Source: Qipengyuania sediminis (lineage in GTDB: Bacteria; Pseudomonadota; Alphaproteobacteria; Sphingomonadales; Sphingomonadaceae). From it: a DNA stretch of 64,000 bases. A program made the translations under genes and the position numbers. Positions 1-8,237 of this stretch are shown piece after piece. A model generated the notes under the pieces. It was not told where the DNA came from. It saw only the letters and a list, made by a program, of their open reading frames with translations, and ran no database searches. Each line of letters starts with the position of its first letter. Position 1 is the stretch's first letter. Where the stretch lies: positions 1,178,001 to 1,242,000 of the forward strand of contig NZ_CP037948.1 in assembly GCF_004358425.1 (NCBI RefSeq), given 5' to 3'.

Positions 1-28
1 CGGGAATGCTCATGTTAAACCCATCCCC

Positions 29-119
29 CGTTCGCCCTGAGCTTGTCGAAGGGCCGCTCTTGAAAGCCGAGGCAGCGCTAGAAGAGAATGCAGTGCTTCG
101 ACAAGCTCAGCACGAACGG
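29..119. repeat. REP-like inverted pair downstream of serA
   Basis: Two arms face each other. The left arm (about 29-55) reads through CCTGAGCTTGTCGAAGGG, and the right arm (about 93-119) carries CTTCGACAAGCTCAGCACG. They can fold into a long stem just past the serA stop, so the element may act as a terminator or mRNA stabiliser. The same arms recur at 1743-1829 and 56917-57007, with a degenerate copy at 33400-33467. Confidence 0.8.
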
Positions 120-136
120 AAGGCAGGTGGGCAGCG

Positions 137-1720
137 TCAGAAAGAAAGCAGCTTGACCGTCCGCACCCCTTCCAGCGCGCAGGCCTGGCCGACCACCGCC
201 TCCGGCAGCGGTTGATCGACGCTGAGAAGCAGGATCGCCTCCCCGCCAGTATCGCGGCGGCCCAGGTGAAAGGTGCCGATATTGATGCCGTTGTCGCCGA
301 GCAGGCTGCCGATCCGGCCGATAAAGCCCGGCGCGTCTTCGTTGACGATATAGAGCATGTGGCCGGCAAGCTCCGCCTCGATCCCCACGCCGAAAATCTC
401 CACCAGCCGCGGCGCGCCCGCCCCGAACAGCGTCCCCGCCACCGAGCGCGGCCCCTGCTCGGTCGCCACCGTTACCCGCAGCAGCGTGTGATAGACACCT
501 TCGCGCTCGTGCCGCACCTCGCGCACATCGAGCCCGCGCTCCTTCGCCAGGAAGGGGGCGTTGACCATGTTCACCGTGTCCGAATAGCGGCGCATCAAAC
601 CCGCCAGCACGGCGCCGGTGATCGGCTTTCCCGAAAGCTCCGCCGCCGCCCCCTCGCGCTCGATGCTGATCTCGGTGAGAGCCCCATGCGCGAGCTGGCC
701 GACCAAGCTGCCAAGGTTTTCGGCAAGCTTCATATAGGGGCGCAGCTTGGGCGCCTCCTCGGCGCTCAGCGAGGGCATGTTGAGCGCATTGGTTACCCCG
801 CCTGCGACGAGGTAGTCGGCCATCTGCTCGGCCACCTGCAGCGCGACATTGACCTGCGCTTCGGTTGTGCTGGCACCCAGATGCGGGGTGCAGATGAAAT
901 TGGGTTTGCCGAACAGCGGGCTCGCGGTCGCAGGCTCGGTCTGGAAGACGTCGAGCGCGGCGCCCGCGACATGGCCGTTGTCAAGCAGAGCAGCGAGCGC
1001 GTCCTCGTCGATCAGCCCACCGCGCGCGCAGTTGACGATGCGGACCCCCGGCTTGGTCCGGGCAAGGTTCTCGGCCGAGAGAATGTTGCGGGTTTCATCC
1101 GTCAGAGGGGTGTGCAGCGTGATGAAATCGGCACGGGCGAGGAGATCGTCCAGCGCGACCTTTTCCACCCCAATCTCGATCGCCCGTTCGGGCGTCAGGA
1201 AAGGATCGTAGGCGATCACTTTCATCCGCAAGCCGATCGCGCGCGCCGCGACGATGGAGCCGATATTGCCCGCGCCGATCAGGCCGAGGGTCTTCCCGGT
1301 GACTTCCACCCCCATGAAGCCGTTCTTGGGCCATTCGCCCGCCTGCGTGCGCGCATTGGCTTCCGGGATCTGCCGCGCCAGCGCGAAGAGCATGGCAATC
1401 GCGTGTTCGGCAGTGGTGATCGAGTTGCCGAAGGGCGTGTTCATCACCACCACGCCCTTGGCGGAGGCTGCAGGGATATCGACATTATCCACCCCGATCC
1501 CGGCCCGGCCGATGACCTTCAATCGCTCCGCCGCGGCCAGGATATCGGCAGTGACCTTGGTCGAGCTCCGGATCGCAAGACCGTCGTAATCGCCGATGCG
1601 CGCCTTCAATTGATCCGGCGTGTCGCCGGTGATTACATCGACATCGCAGCCGCGCGCCGCAAAGATGCGCGCAGCGTTCTCGTCCATCTTGTCGGAGATG
1701 AGGACGCGGGGTTTGGCCAT
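137..1720 (-). CDS. serA: D-3-phosphoglycerate dehydrogenase
   Basis: Cytoplasmic enzyme that oxidises 3-phosphoglycerate to 3-phosphohydroxypyruvate with NAD+, the first step of serine synthesis. The 527-residue protein is the long form of the family. It has an N-terminal D-isomer 2-hydroxyacid dehydrogenase domain, a Rossmann GAGNIG motif near residues 149-154, the NCARGG arginine segment, the TPHLGAS histidine segment, an intervening ASB-type domain and a C-terminal ACT domain (around HMLYIVNEDAPGF). The ACT domain usually gives serine feedback, but that is not shown here. I chose the ATG giving MAKPRVLIS, because upstream codons lie in the REP-like repeat. It lies 116 bp downstream of serC on the same strand, so the two are probably co-transcribed. 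Confidence 0.97.
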   Translation of the reverse strand: MAKPRVLISDKMDENAARIFAARGCDVDVITGDTPDQLKARIGDYDGLAIRSSTKVTADILAAAERLKVIGRAGIGVDNVDIPAASAKGVVVMNTPFGNSITTAEHAIAMLFALARQIPEANARTQAGEWPKNGFMGVEVTGKTLGLIGAGNIGSIVAARAIGLRMKVIAYDPFLTPERAIEIGVEKVALDDLLARADFITLHTPLTDETRNILSAENLARTKPGVRIVNCARGGLIDEDALAALLDNGHVAGAALDVFQTEPATASPLFGKPNFICTPHLGASTTEAQVNVALQVAEQMADYLVAGGVTNALNMPSLSAEEAPKLRPYMKLAENLGSLVGQLAHGALTEISIEREGAAAELSGKPITGAVLAGLMRRYSDTVNMVNAPFLAKERGLDVREVRHEREGVYHTLLRVTVATEQGPRSVAGTLFGAGAPRLVEIFGVGIEAELAGHMLYIVNEDAPGFIGRIGSLLGDNGINIGTFHLGRRDTGGEAILLLSVDQPLPEAVVGQACALEGVRTVKLLSF

Positions 1721-1742
1721 GCTATCTACCTCAGTGTAAAGT

Positions 1743-1829
1743 CCGTTCGCCCTGAAGTTGTCGAAGGGCTGCACTTTTCTACGCGGTTGCAAAGGAAGGT
1801 CGGTGCGTCGACAAGCTCAGCACGAACAG
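1743..1829. repeat. REP-like inverted pair between serC and serA
   Basis: A second copy of the element seen at 29-119, with arms at about 1743-1769 and 1802-1829. It fills almost the whole serC-serA spacer. In this position it could cause partial termination or differential mRNA stability between the two serine genes. The second role is inference. Confidence 0.8.
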
Positions 1830-1835
1830 TTTGTG

Positions 1836-2966
1836 TTAAGCTCGTAGCGACGCCCAAGCCCAGTCGAGCCATGGCCCCAGCGCCTCGATATCAGCGGTAT
1901 CGACCGTCGCGCCGCACCAGATGCGCAGGCCCGGGGGCGCGTCACGGTAGCCGGCGATGTCATAAGCGGCTTCTTCCGCTTCCAGCAGCGCGGCGAAGCG
2001 CTTGATGAAGGCCTGGTCGGCCTCCGCCACGGTCAGGCAAACGCTGGTGTTCGACCGGGTCACGGGGTCTCGGGCCAGGTGGCCCAGCCAATCGCACGCC
2101 GCCACAATCCGGTCGAGCGCGGCGGCATTGGCATTGGCGCGGCGCTTCATTTCGGCGAGCCCGCCGATCCCCCGCGCCCATTCGAGCGCGAAGATCGCAT
2201 CCTCGACCGCCAGCATGGAGGGCGTGTTGATCGTCTCGCCCTTGAAAACGCCTTCTGACAGCTTGCCGCCGCTAGTAAGACGGAACACTTTGGGCAGCGG
2301 CCAGGCGGGAGTATGCGTCTCAAGCCGCTGGACCGCACGGGGGCCGAGGATCAGCACCCCATGCGCGCCCTCCCCGCCCAGTACTTTCTGCCAGGAGAAG
2401 GTAAGGACATCGATCTTGTCCCAGGGAATGTCCTGCGCGAACACCGCGCTGGTGGCATCCGCGATGCAGAGCCCTTGACGGTCCGCAGCGATCCAGTTTC
2501 CATCCGGCACGCGCACCCCGCTGGTGGTGCCGTTCCAGGTAAAGACGACGTCGCTTTGCCAGTCCACCTGAGCGAGATCGGGCAGCGCACCATAAACGGC
2601 GCGCAGCACCGTGGGATCGAGCCGAAGCTGCTTCACCGCATCGGTCACCCAGCCTTCGCCGAAGCTTTCCCAGGCAATCGTGGTGACGGACCGCGCGCCC
2701 AGCATCGTCCACATCGCCATCTCGACCGCGCCGGTGTCGGAACCGGGCACGATGCCGATGCGGTGCGTCTCGGGCACCTCCAGCACCTCGCGCATCAGAT
2801 CGATGCAATGCGCGAGCCGCGCCTTGCCGATGCTGCCGCGATGCGAGCGCCCGAGCGATTGTGTTGCGAGTTTGCCGGGGTCCCAGCCCGGCGGCTTGGC
2901 GCAGGGGCCGGAGGAAAAATAGGGACGCGCCGGCTTCAATGCCGGCCGCGGCACGGTATCGGTCAT
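1836..2966 (-). CDS. serC: phosphoserine aminotransferase
   Basis: PLP-dependent enzyme that converts 3-phosphohydroxypyruvate and glutamate to phosphoserine and 2-oxoglutarate, the second step of serine synthesis. It also acts in pyridoxine synthesis in many bacteria. The 376-residue protein shows the N-terminal PYFSSGPCAKPPGW substrate segment and the SWQKVLGGEGAHG motif, whose Lys near residue 194 should bind PLP. The start is fixed by a strong AAGGAGAG ribosome site a few bases upstream of the ATG encoding MTDTVPRP. It is followed by serA on the same strand and is divergent from the glycosyltransferase at 3105. Confidence 0.96.
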   Translation of the reverse strand: MTDTVPRPALKPARPYFSSGPCAKPPGWDPGKLATQSLGRSHRGSIGKARLAHCIDLMREVLEVPETHRIGIVPGSDTGAVEMAMWTMLGARSVTTIAWESFGEGWVTDAVKQLRLDPTVLRAVYGALPDLAQVDWQSDVVFTWNGTTSGVRVPDGNWIAADRQGLCIADATSAVFAQDIPWDKIDVLTFSWQKVLGGEGAHGVLILGPRAVQRLETHTPAWPLPKVFRLTSGGKLSEGVFKGETINTPSMLAVEDAIFALEWARGIGGLAEMKRRANANAAALDRIVAACDWLGHLARDPVTRSNTSVCLTVAEADQAFIKRFAALLEAEEAAYDIAGYRDAPPGLRIWCGATVDTADIEALGPWLDWAWASLRA

Positions 2967-3049
2967 CAAACTCTCCTTGCAGAGAGAGCGCGCGGCGTTG
3001 GGACCGCGTGGCCCGCGGGGGGTGGTAGAGCCGCGTGTCGGAGTGTCAA
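2967..3049 (-). promoter_or_regulatory. serC promoter and leader with hairpin over the SD
   Basis: On the minus strand a TTGACA hexamer (3044-3049) is followed after about 16 bp by TACCAC, a plausible -35/-10 pair. In the leader, CTCTC and GAGAG flank CTGCAA and can pair, which would bury the AAGGAGAG ribosome site. A conserved serC RNA motif with hairpins over the ribosome site is known upstream of serC in some Alphaproteobacteria. Membership of that family is inferred, not tested. Confidence 0.45.
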
Positions 3050-3104
3050 TGGCGCCGCGCGCACCACTCGCCAAATCGCCCCACGCAAACTAAGCGCCGC
3101 GCGC

Positions 3105-4253
3105 ATGAACGTCTCGGACCTTCGTGTCGCGCTCGTCAGCGGCAATTACAACATGGTCCGCGACGGGCCGACCCAGGCGCTGGGGCGGCTGGTGCGGCAC
3201 TTGCTGGACGAGGGGGCGGAGGTGCGTGTCTTCTGCCCGACGGTCGAGCACCCGCAGGTTGATCAGCCGGGGGAGATCGTCTCGCTGCCCTCGTTCGCCA
3301 TTCCCGGGCGCGGCGAATACCGCATCCCCCTGGGCTTGATTGGGGCTGCCAAACGCGCCTTTGCGGCCTTCGGACCCAATGTCGTCCATGTCGCCAGCCC
3401 CGATCGCGCCGCACGGCAGGCGGCACGTTGGGCGCGCGAACATGGCGTGCCGGTGCTGGCCAGCGTCCACACCCGGTTCGAGACCTATCCACAATATTAC
3501 GGCGTCGGCTTCATGGAGCCGGTGGTGGAAGCCTGGCTGCGCCGGCTTTATCGCCGCTGCGACGCACTGGTCGCGCCATCGGATGGGATGGTAGACGTGT
3601 TGCGGCGACAGCGGATGCACGACGATATCGGCATCTGGTCGCGCGGGGTGGACAGGTCGGTCTTCCACGCCGGGGCCCGCGACCTTTCGCTGCGACGCTC
3701 GCTCGGGATCACCGACGGCGATGTCGCAATCGGCTTCCTCGGGCGGGTGGTGATGGAGAAGGGCCTGCCCGAATTTGCCGACACGCTGGCCGAGCTCGCG
3801 CGCCGCGGAGTGCCGCACAAGGTTATGGTGCTCGGCGATGGACCTGCGCGCGATTGGCTGGCCGAGCGCGTGCCCGAGGCGCGCTTCGCTGGCTATCAGA
3901 CCAGCCCGGCGCTGGGCCACTGGGTCGCGGGCATGGATATCTTCTTCAATCCCTCTATTACCGAGACCTTCGGCAATGTCACGCTAGAGGCCATGGCCTG
4001 CGGGGTGCCGGTGGTGGCCGCGCGCGCGACAGGATCGACCACGCTGGTCGCTGATGGCGAGACGGGCACGCTGGTCTCGCCCGGGGATATCGCCGGTTTC
4101 GCCGACGCCTTGCAGCGCTATGCCGAGGACGCGGCGCTGCGCCGCGCACATGGCGCGGCGGGCGAAGCGCTCAGCAAGACATTCGATTGGGACACGATCA
4201 ATCGCCAGATGGCGCAGACCTATCTGCGGCTCCTCGAGGCCCGGCGGCTCTGA
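3105..4253 (+). CDS. GT4-family glycosyltransferase
   Basis: Predicted GT-B fold transferase of 382 residues that moves a sugar from an NDP-sugar to an unknown acceptor. The N-terminal half has the GNYNMVRDGPTQALGRLVRHL acceptor-side start split over about 20 residues, and HTRFETYPQYYG in the middle. The C-terminal half has GFLGRVVMEKGLPEF, VLGDGPARDW and the donor-binding EX7E motif in PSITETFGNVTLEAM. The pattern resembles GDP-mannose-dependent alpha-mannosyltransferases and sulfolipid SqdX-type enzymes, so the acceptor may be a lipid, but the specificity is unknown. The start is the ATG encoding MNVSDLRVAL. It is divergent from serC. Confidence 0.85.
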   Translation: MNVSDLRVALVSGNYNMVRDGPTQALGRLVRHLLDEGAEVRVFCPTVEHPQVDQPGEIVSLPSFAIPGRGEYRIPLGLIGAAKRAFAAFGPNVVHVASPDRAARQAARWAREHGVPVLASVHTRFETYPQYYGVGFMEPVVEAWLRRLYRRCDALVAPSDGMVDVLRRQRMHDDIGIWSRGVDRSVFHAGARDLSLRRSLGITDGDVAIGFLGRVVMEKGLPEFADTLAELARRGVPHKVMVLGDGPARDWLAERVPEARFAGYQTSPALGHWVAGMDIFFNPSITETFGNVTLEAMACGVPVVAARATGSTTLVADGETGTLVSPGDIAGFADALQRYAEDAALRRAHGAAGEALSKTFDWDTINRQMAQTYLRLLEARRL

Positions 4254-4424
4254 ACGGGGGGCCGAGAAAGCATTTCATGCAGTCCTTCGCCTGTGCCAAT
4301 CTGGCCCGATGACCGACGCGCGTCCCCGCCCGCCCGCATGCGCCGGACGGTCCTGGCGAGGCGACTTTGTTTGCCCTCGACTGTTCGATACCCGGTCCGG
4401 GTTTTCAGGATCGGAGCCGGTCGC

Positions 4425-5096
4425 ATGAACGAACCTGTGACTGTCGCCGCGCTTATGACCGGCCGGATCGCGCGGCTGCCGGGGGGCAAGCGCTCGGCCA
4501 TCGCCAAGCATCCGGTCGCGGGGCCGGTCGCGGTCACGCGGCTAGGGCTTGCCGGCGACAGGCAAGCGAACAGGCGCCATCACGGCGGCCCGGAAATGGT
4601 GGTGCATCTTTACCCGCGCACGCATCATCGCTGGTGGAAACGCGAGATCGGCGATCATTCTTTGCTTGCCGATCCGGGCGCCTTCGGCAGCAATCTCGCG
4701 ATCGACGGTATCGACGAGCGGGACGTATGCATCGGCGAGCGGTTCCGGCTGGGCAGCGCGCTCCTTGAGGTCAGCCAGCCGCGCAAACCCTGCGCCACGA
4801 TCGAGCAGCGCTTCGAACGCGGCGGCATGGTAGCCGCGATCATCAGCAGCGGCCGCTGCGGCTGGTACATGCGCGTGATCGCGGAAGGCATCGCAGAGGC
4901 GGGCGATGCGCTGGTGCCGGTGGTGGGAAGCGGCATCGGCGTGACCGTGCGCGAGGCCTTCGCGGCCGCGGTCGACCCCGCCGCCGCGCCGCCGCGCGCG
5001 CTGCTTGCCGACCTGGCCGCCGCCCCCGCCCTCGCCGACGAATGGCGCGCCCGGATCGCCGTGCGGCTCGCCCGGCTGGCGAAGCCCGAAGGGTAA
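4425..5096 (+). CDS. MOSC domain-containing protein
   Basis: A 223-residue protein of the YiiM-like MOSC family (molybdenum cofactor sulfurase C-terminal domain). These proteins bind or use molybdenum cofactor, and some give resistance to N-hydroxylated compounds. Visible are the GLAGDRQANRRHHGGPEMVVHLYP start of the domain (quoted in part; GDRQ and HHGGP are the key points), the FGSNL segment and PRKPCATIEQRF, whose Cys is the conserved MOSC cysteine. The start is the ATG encoding MNEPVTVAAL. A molybdopterin oxidoreductase lies 2 kb downstream, which is suggestive but not a tight operon. Confidence 0.8.
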   Translation: MNEPVTVAALMTGRIARLPGGKRSAIAKHPVAGPVAVTRLGLAGDRQANRRHHGGPEMVVHLYPRTHHRWWKREIGDHSLLADPGAFGSNLAIDGIDERDVCIGERFRLGSALLEVSQPRKPCATIEQRFERGGMVAAIISSGRCGWYMRVIAEGIAEAGDALVPVVGSGIGVTVREAFAAAVDPAAAPPRALLADLAAAPALADEWRARIAVRLARLAKPEG

Positions 5097-5233
5097 TCGT
5101 TTCGACCGCTCACCAGCACGGCTCATCGGCAATTCGCGCCCCGTCCGGCCCGTTCAGCCGAGGTTGTGGACCGCGGCGCAAACCCTGCCGTTATCGGTGG
5201 GAAGCGAACAACGAGGAAGTGAAGGACGAAGTC

Positions 5234-5581
5234 ATGAAGAAAATTTCCCTGGCCCTCGCCGCCGTTGCTCTGGTCGGCACCTCGGCCCCCGCCATGGCCG
5301 ATCCGCCGTCCTGGGCAAAGGCGCATGGCAAGCGCTACAAGGATCGCCAATATTACACGACCAGCAACGGCATTCGTTACTGGCGCGACGAAGACGGCCG
5401 CTACCGCTGCCGCCGCTCGGACGGCACCGTGGGGCTGATCGTCGGTGCCGCCGCCGGGGCGCTGGCGGGCCGTGCCATCGACACCCGCGGCGAGCGTGCG
5501 ACGGGCACCGTCCTGGGCGCCGCGGCTGGCGCGCTGCTCGGCCGCGAGGTCGATCGCGGACGGCGGATCAGCTGCCGCTGA
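5234..5581 (+). CDS. glycine-zipper surface-antigen-like protein
   Basis: A 115-residue exported protein. The N-terminal signal peptide MKKISLALAAVALVGTSAPAMA ends in an A-x-A type site, so it is predicted periplasmic or outer-membrane. A basic, tyrosine-rich middle (HGKRYKDRQYYTTSNGIRYW) precedes two GxxxG-type segments, GAAAGALAG and GAAAGALLG. These make a glycine-zipper 2TM domain like those of SlyB and the rickettsial 17-kDa antigen. No lipobox is seen. The function is probably envelope integrity, by family only. Confidence 0.75.
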   Translation: MKKISLALAAVALVGTSAPAMADPPSWAKAHGKRYKDRQYYTTSNGIRYWRDEDGRYRCRRSDGTVGLIVGAAAGALAGRAIDTRGERATGTVLGAAAGALLGREVDRGRRISCR

Positions 5582-5638
5582 CAGTAAGGGCGGCGCGTTT
5601 CGCTTGGCCGGGACGCGCCGCTGTGCTTCTATCTCGGG

Positions 5639-6406
5639 ATGGATGACCGCCCCAGCGTTCTGATCACCGGCGGGGCACGGCGCATCGGGGCCGCGATCGC
5701 GGAGCGGTTCGCCCAGGCGGGCTGGCATGCCATCATCCACTACGGACGCAGCCGCGAGGAGGCGGAGGCGCTGGCCGTCCGCCTTCCGAGCGCCGAGACC
5801 GTCAGCTGCGACCTTGCGGACGAGGCGGCGGCCGCGCGGATGATCGAAGCGCTGGCGGCGCGGCTCCAGGACTGGCGCGTGCTGGTGAACAGCGCCAGCG
5901 TCTTCGTCCCCGATACGGCCGAGGCGCTGTGTCTCCAAGTCAATCGCCAGGCGCTGGCGATCAACGCGCGCACGCCGGCGCTGATGGCGCAGCGCTTTCT
6001 GGCGCTCGCAGAAGCCAAGGGCGGACGGCGTGTCATTCAGGTAACCGATCAGAAGCTCGCCAACCCCAATCCCGATTTCTTCAGCTACACCATGAGCAAG
6101 CACGCACTCGCCGCTACCATCCCGATGCTCAGCAAGGCGCGCCGGAGCCCACGAGACCGCATCTACGGCCTCGCCCCGGGCGCGATCCTCGCCAGCCATG
6201 ATCAGGACGAAGCCGAGACGCGGACTTCGCACCGCCTCAATCTTTTACGCCGCCGCACCGGCGCGCAGGAAGTGGCGGAGACAGCGCTGTTCCTAGCGCA
6301 CGGCTGGCTCGCGAGCGGTCAGACCCTCTACGTAGACAGCGGCCAGCACCTCTGCGACCAGCCGCGCGACGTGATCTATCTCGCGCGCGAAGGTGCGGCG
6401 GCGTGA
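5639..6406 (+). CDS. folM: FolM-like pteridine reductase, SDR family
   Basis: Short-chain dehydrogenase of 255 residues. TGGARRIG at residues 10-17 is the NADPH-binding glycine motif in the arginine-bearing form typical of dihydromonapterin/dihydrofolate reductase FolM and pteridine reductases. NSASVF follows, and YTMSKHALA gives the catalytic Tyr-x3-Lys. The likely role is reduction of dihydropteridines in folate or pterin metabolism. The gene overlaps the next start (GTGA), so it is coupled to the cytochrome b/molybdopterin pair. That position makes a pterin-related role attractive but does not prove it. Confidence 0.7.
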   Translation: MDDRPSVLITGGARRIGAAIAERFAQAGWHAIIHYGRSREEAEALAVRLPSAETVSCDLADEAAAARMIEALAARLQDWRVLVNSASVFVPDTAEALCLQVNRQALAINARTPALMAQRFLALAEAKGGRRVIQVTDQKLANPNPDFFSYTMSKHALAATIPMLSKARRSPRDRIYGLAPGAILASHDQDEAETRTSHRLNLLRRRTGAQEVAETALFLAHGWLASGQTLYVDSGQHLCDQPRDVIYLAREGAAA

Positions 6407-7074
6407 AGCGCCATGCGGCCAGCACCCGGCTGTGGCATTGGGGCAATGCGGTACTTGTCGTGATCCTATTCATGTCGGGGCTGACGATCTCAAACGCGCA
6501 TCCCTGGCTCTACTGGGGGCAGTGGGGGTTCGACCCGCGCGACGCCTGGCTGGCGGTGCCGCGCTTTCCCGACTGGATGACCATTCCGGGCTACTACAGC
6601 CTCGCCGCCGCGCGCGATTGGCATATCGCCGCCGCCTGGCCCTATGCCCTGCTGCTACTGTTCGCATGGGCCGCGATGCTGGTGAACCGCCGCTTCGCGC
6701 GCGATATCGCCACCTGCCGCCGCGATTGGCGGCTCGCCAACATCCGCGCCGACATCACCGCGCATCTGCGCTTCGATTTCGACCACGGCACGGGCAAGTA
6801 CAACTTCCTCCAGAAGCTGAGCTACGGCGCCATGCTCGGCGTGGTGCTGCCCGGCCTCATCTTCACCGGGATTGCGATCAGCCCCGGGATGGGGCCTTCG
6901 TTCTCCTGGGCGATCGACCTCATGGGCGGGCGCCAGTCAGCGCGCTCGCTTCATTTCATCTTCGCCTTCGCGCTGCTCGGCTTCACCATCGTGCACGTGT
7001 TGCTGGTGCTCGTATCGGGACCGCGGCGGCAGATCCGGGCGATGATCGACGGGCGGGGCTGGGATGCGGCGTAG
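6403..7074 (+). CDS. cytochrome b561 domain membrane subunit
   Basis: A 223-residue integral membrane cytochrome with about four transmembrane helices, of the bacterial Ni-hydrogenase/formate dehydrogenase b-type cytochrome family. The N-terminal STRLWHWGNAVLVVILFMSG segment and the last helix region LHFIFAFALLGFTIVHVLL carry histidines suited to haem ligation. It starts with GTG overlapping the stop of the SDR gene. It overlaps the next gene by 11 bp. It probably carries electrons from the periplasmic molybdoenzyme encoded next into the quinone pool. Confidence 0.82.
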   Translation: MKRHAASTRLWHWGNAVLVVILFMSGLTISNAHPWLYWGQWGFDPRDAWLAVPRFPDWMTIPGYYSLAAARDWHIAAAWPYALLLLFAWAAMLVNRRFARDIATCRRDWRLANIRADITAHLRFDFDHGTGKYNFLQKLSYGAMLGVVLPGLIFTGIAISPGMGPSFSWAIDLMGGRQSARSLHFIFAFALLGFTIVHVLLVLVSGPRRQIRAMIDGRGWDAA

Positions 7075-7801
7075 GGGTTTCCTCGCCGCAGCCTTCGCCG
7101 GCTTGACGGCAGGCTGCAGCCGCGTCGCGGAAAGCGATATCGGGCGGACGCTGCTGGGCGGGGCCGAGGGCTTGCACCAGCGCGCGCACCGCCTTCTCAA
7201 CTCGCGTGCGGCGTTGGCTCCCGAGTATCCGCGCCACCTCATCTCACCCTACTTCCGCGGCAACGGCACGGTCGATCCCAAGAACGGGAACTACCCCCGG
7301 CATGTCGCCGACGGGTTTGCCAATTGGCAGCTCGCGGTCGGGGGCCTGGTCGCGCGTCCCTTCGCGCTTTCGCTCGCCGAAGTGCGCGCCCTCCCCGCAC
7401 GCACCCAGATTACCCGGCACGATTGCGTGGAAGGGTGGAGCGCGATCGGCGAATGGACCGGACCCCAGCTCTCGCTGCTCCTCGATCGGGCGGAGCTGCT
7501 GCCCGAAGCACGCTACATCGTGTTTCGCTGTGCCGACGAGCTCGACGGCGCGCTCTACTACGAGAGCATCGATCTTGACGACGCCTATCACGCCCAGACC
7601 ATCGTCGCGCACAGTCTCAACGGCGCACCGCTGCCGGTGAAGAACGGGGCGCCGCTGAGGATGCGTATCGAGCGGCAGCTTGGCTACAAGCACGCTAAAT
7701 ATCTGGCCGCGATCGATGCGGTGGCGAGCCTCGAAGGGATCGCCGGCGGCCAGGGCGGGCACTGGGAAGACCGTGGCTACCAGTGGTATGCGGGGATCTA
7801 G
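7064..7801 (+). CDS. sulfite-oxidase-like molybdopterin oxidoreductase
   Basis: A 245-residue exported enzyme with an oxidoreductase molybdopterin-binding domain (SuoX/MsrP superfamily). The N-terminus MRRRGFLAAAFAGLTAGC combines an arginine pair with a lipobox cysteine at residue 18, so a Tat-exported lipoprotein is likely. Cys121 in RHDCVEGWSAIGEW is the expected molybdenum ligand, and the WTGPQLSLLL segment follows the cofactor pocket. It overlaps the cytochrome b561 gene, its presumed electron partner. The substrate is unknown. No dimerisation domain of true sulfite oxidase is visible. Confidence 0.85.
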   Translation: MRRRGFLAAAFAGLTAGCSRVAESDIGRTLLGGAEGLHQRAHRLLNSRAALAPEYPRHLISPYFRGNGTVDPKNGNYPRHVADGFANWQLAVGGLVARPFALSLAEVRALPARTQITRHDCVEGWSAIGEWTGPQLSLLLDRAELLPEARYIVFRCADELDGALYYESIDLDDAYHAQTIVAHSLNGAPLPVKNGAPLRMRIERQLGYKHAKYLAAIDAVASLEGIAGGQGGHWEDRGYQWYAGI

Positions 7802-8235
7802 CTTTCCGGCCAGTCTATGAACGACTGCTTCCAGCTCCACCTCACGAGCTCTTCCAGGACGCCCAGGTCGATATCGGCGAGCTTGTTGACGTAGACGCAG
7901 GCGACCGCGCGGCTGTGCTTGCCGAGCCGGGCGAGCAAGGCGTCGTATTCGGCGCTCGGCCCCTCCCCGCCGCAACCGTGGAGGTAGAGCGAGTGCTTGG
8001 CCTTGCGCGGGCTGAAGCCGACCCGCGGCCCCCGCCCCTCACGCCCGCTGTCGTAGCGGTAGCGATAGCTGCCGTAGCCCAGAATCGAGGGGCCCCACAT
8101 CCGCGCCCGCTCCCCCGTCGCGCGGGTGAAGAGCGCGTCGAGCGCCTCCGCCTCGGCGCGGCGAGTAGCCGACTCGATGGCGGCGATGAAGTCCGCCGCC
8201 GCAACCTCGGTCGGTGCCGTCTTGGCCTCGCCCAT
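7798..8235 (-). CDS. DUF1801 domain-containing protein
   Basis: A 145-residue soluble protein of the DUF1801 (YdhG-like) family. The key segments are MWGPSILGYGSYRYRY, VGFSPRKAKHSLYL and LGKHSRAVACVYVNKLADID, the last being the typical end of the fold. The family is structurally related to iron-sulphur/phosphate-binding YdhG proteins, but its function is not established. It overlaps the convergent molybdoenzyme gene by a few bases at the 3' end and follows the S46 peptidase gene on the same strand with 2 bp between them, so those two are probably co-transcribed. Confidence 0.8.
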   Translation of the reverse strand: MGEAKTAPTEVAAADFIAAIESATRRAEAEALDALFTRATGERARMWGPSILGYGSYRYRYDSGREGRGPRVGFSPRKAKHSLYLHGCGGEGPSAEYDALLARLGKHSRAVACVYVNKLADIDLGVLEELVRWSWKQSFIDWPES

Positions 8236-8237
8236 GG

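Noticed and set aside
212..2005. Long open frame on the plus strand opposite serA
   Set aside because: Antisense to a certain gene, very rich in Arg, His, Asp and Gly with no motif. Long antisense frames are expected at this GC content.
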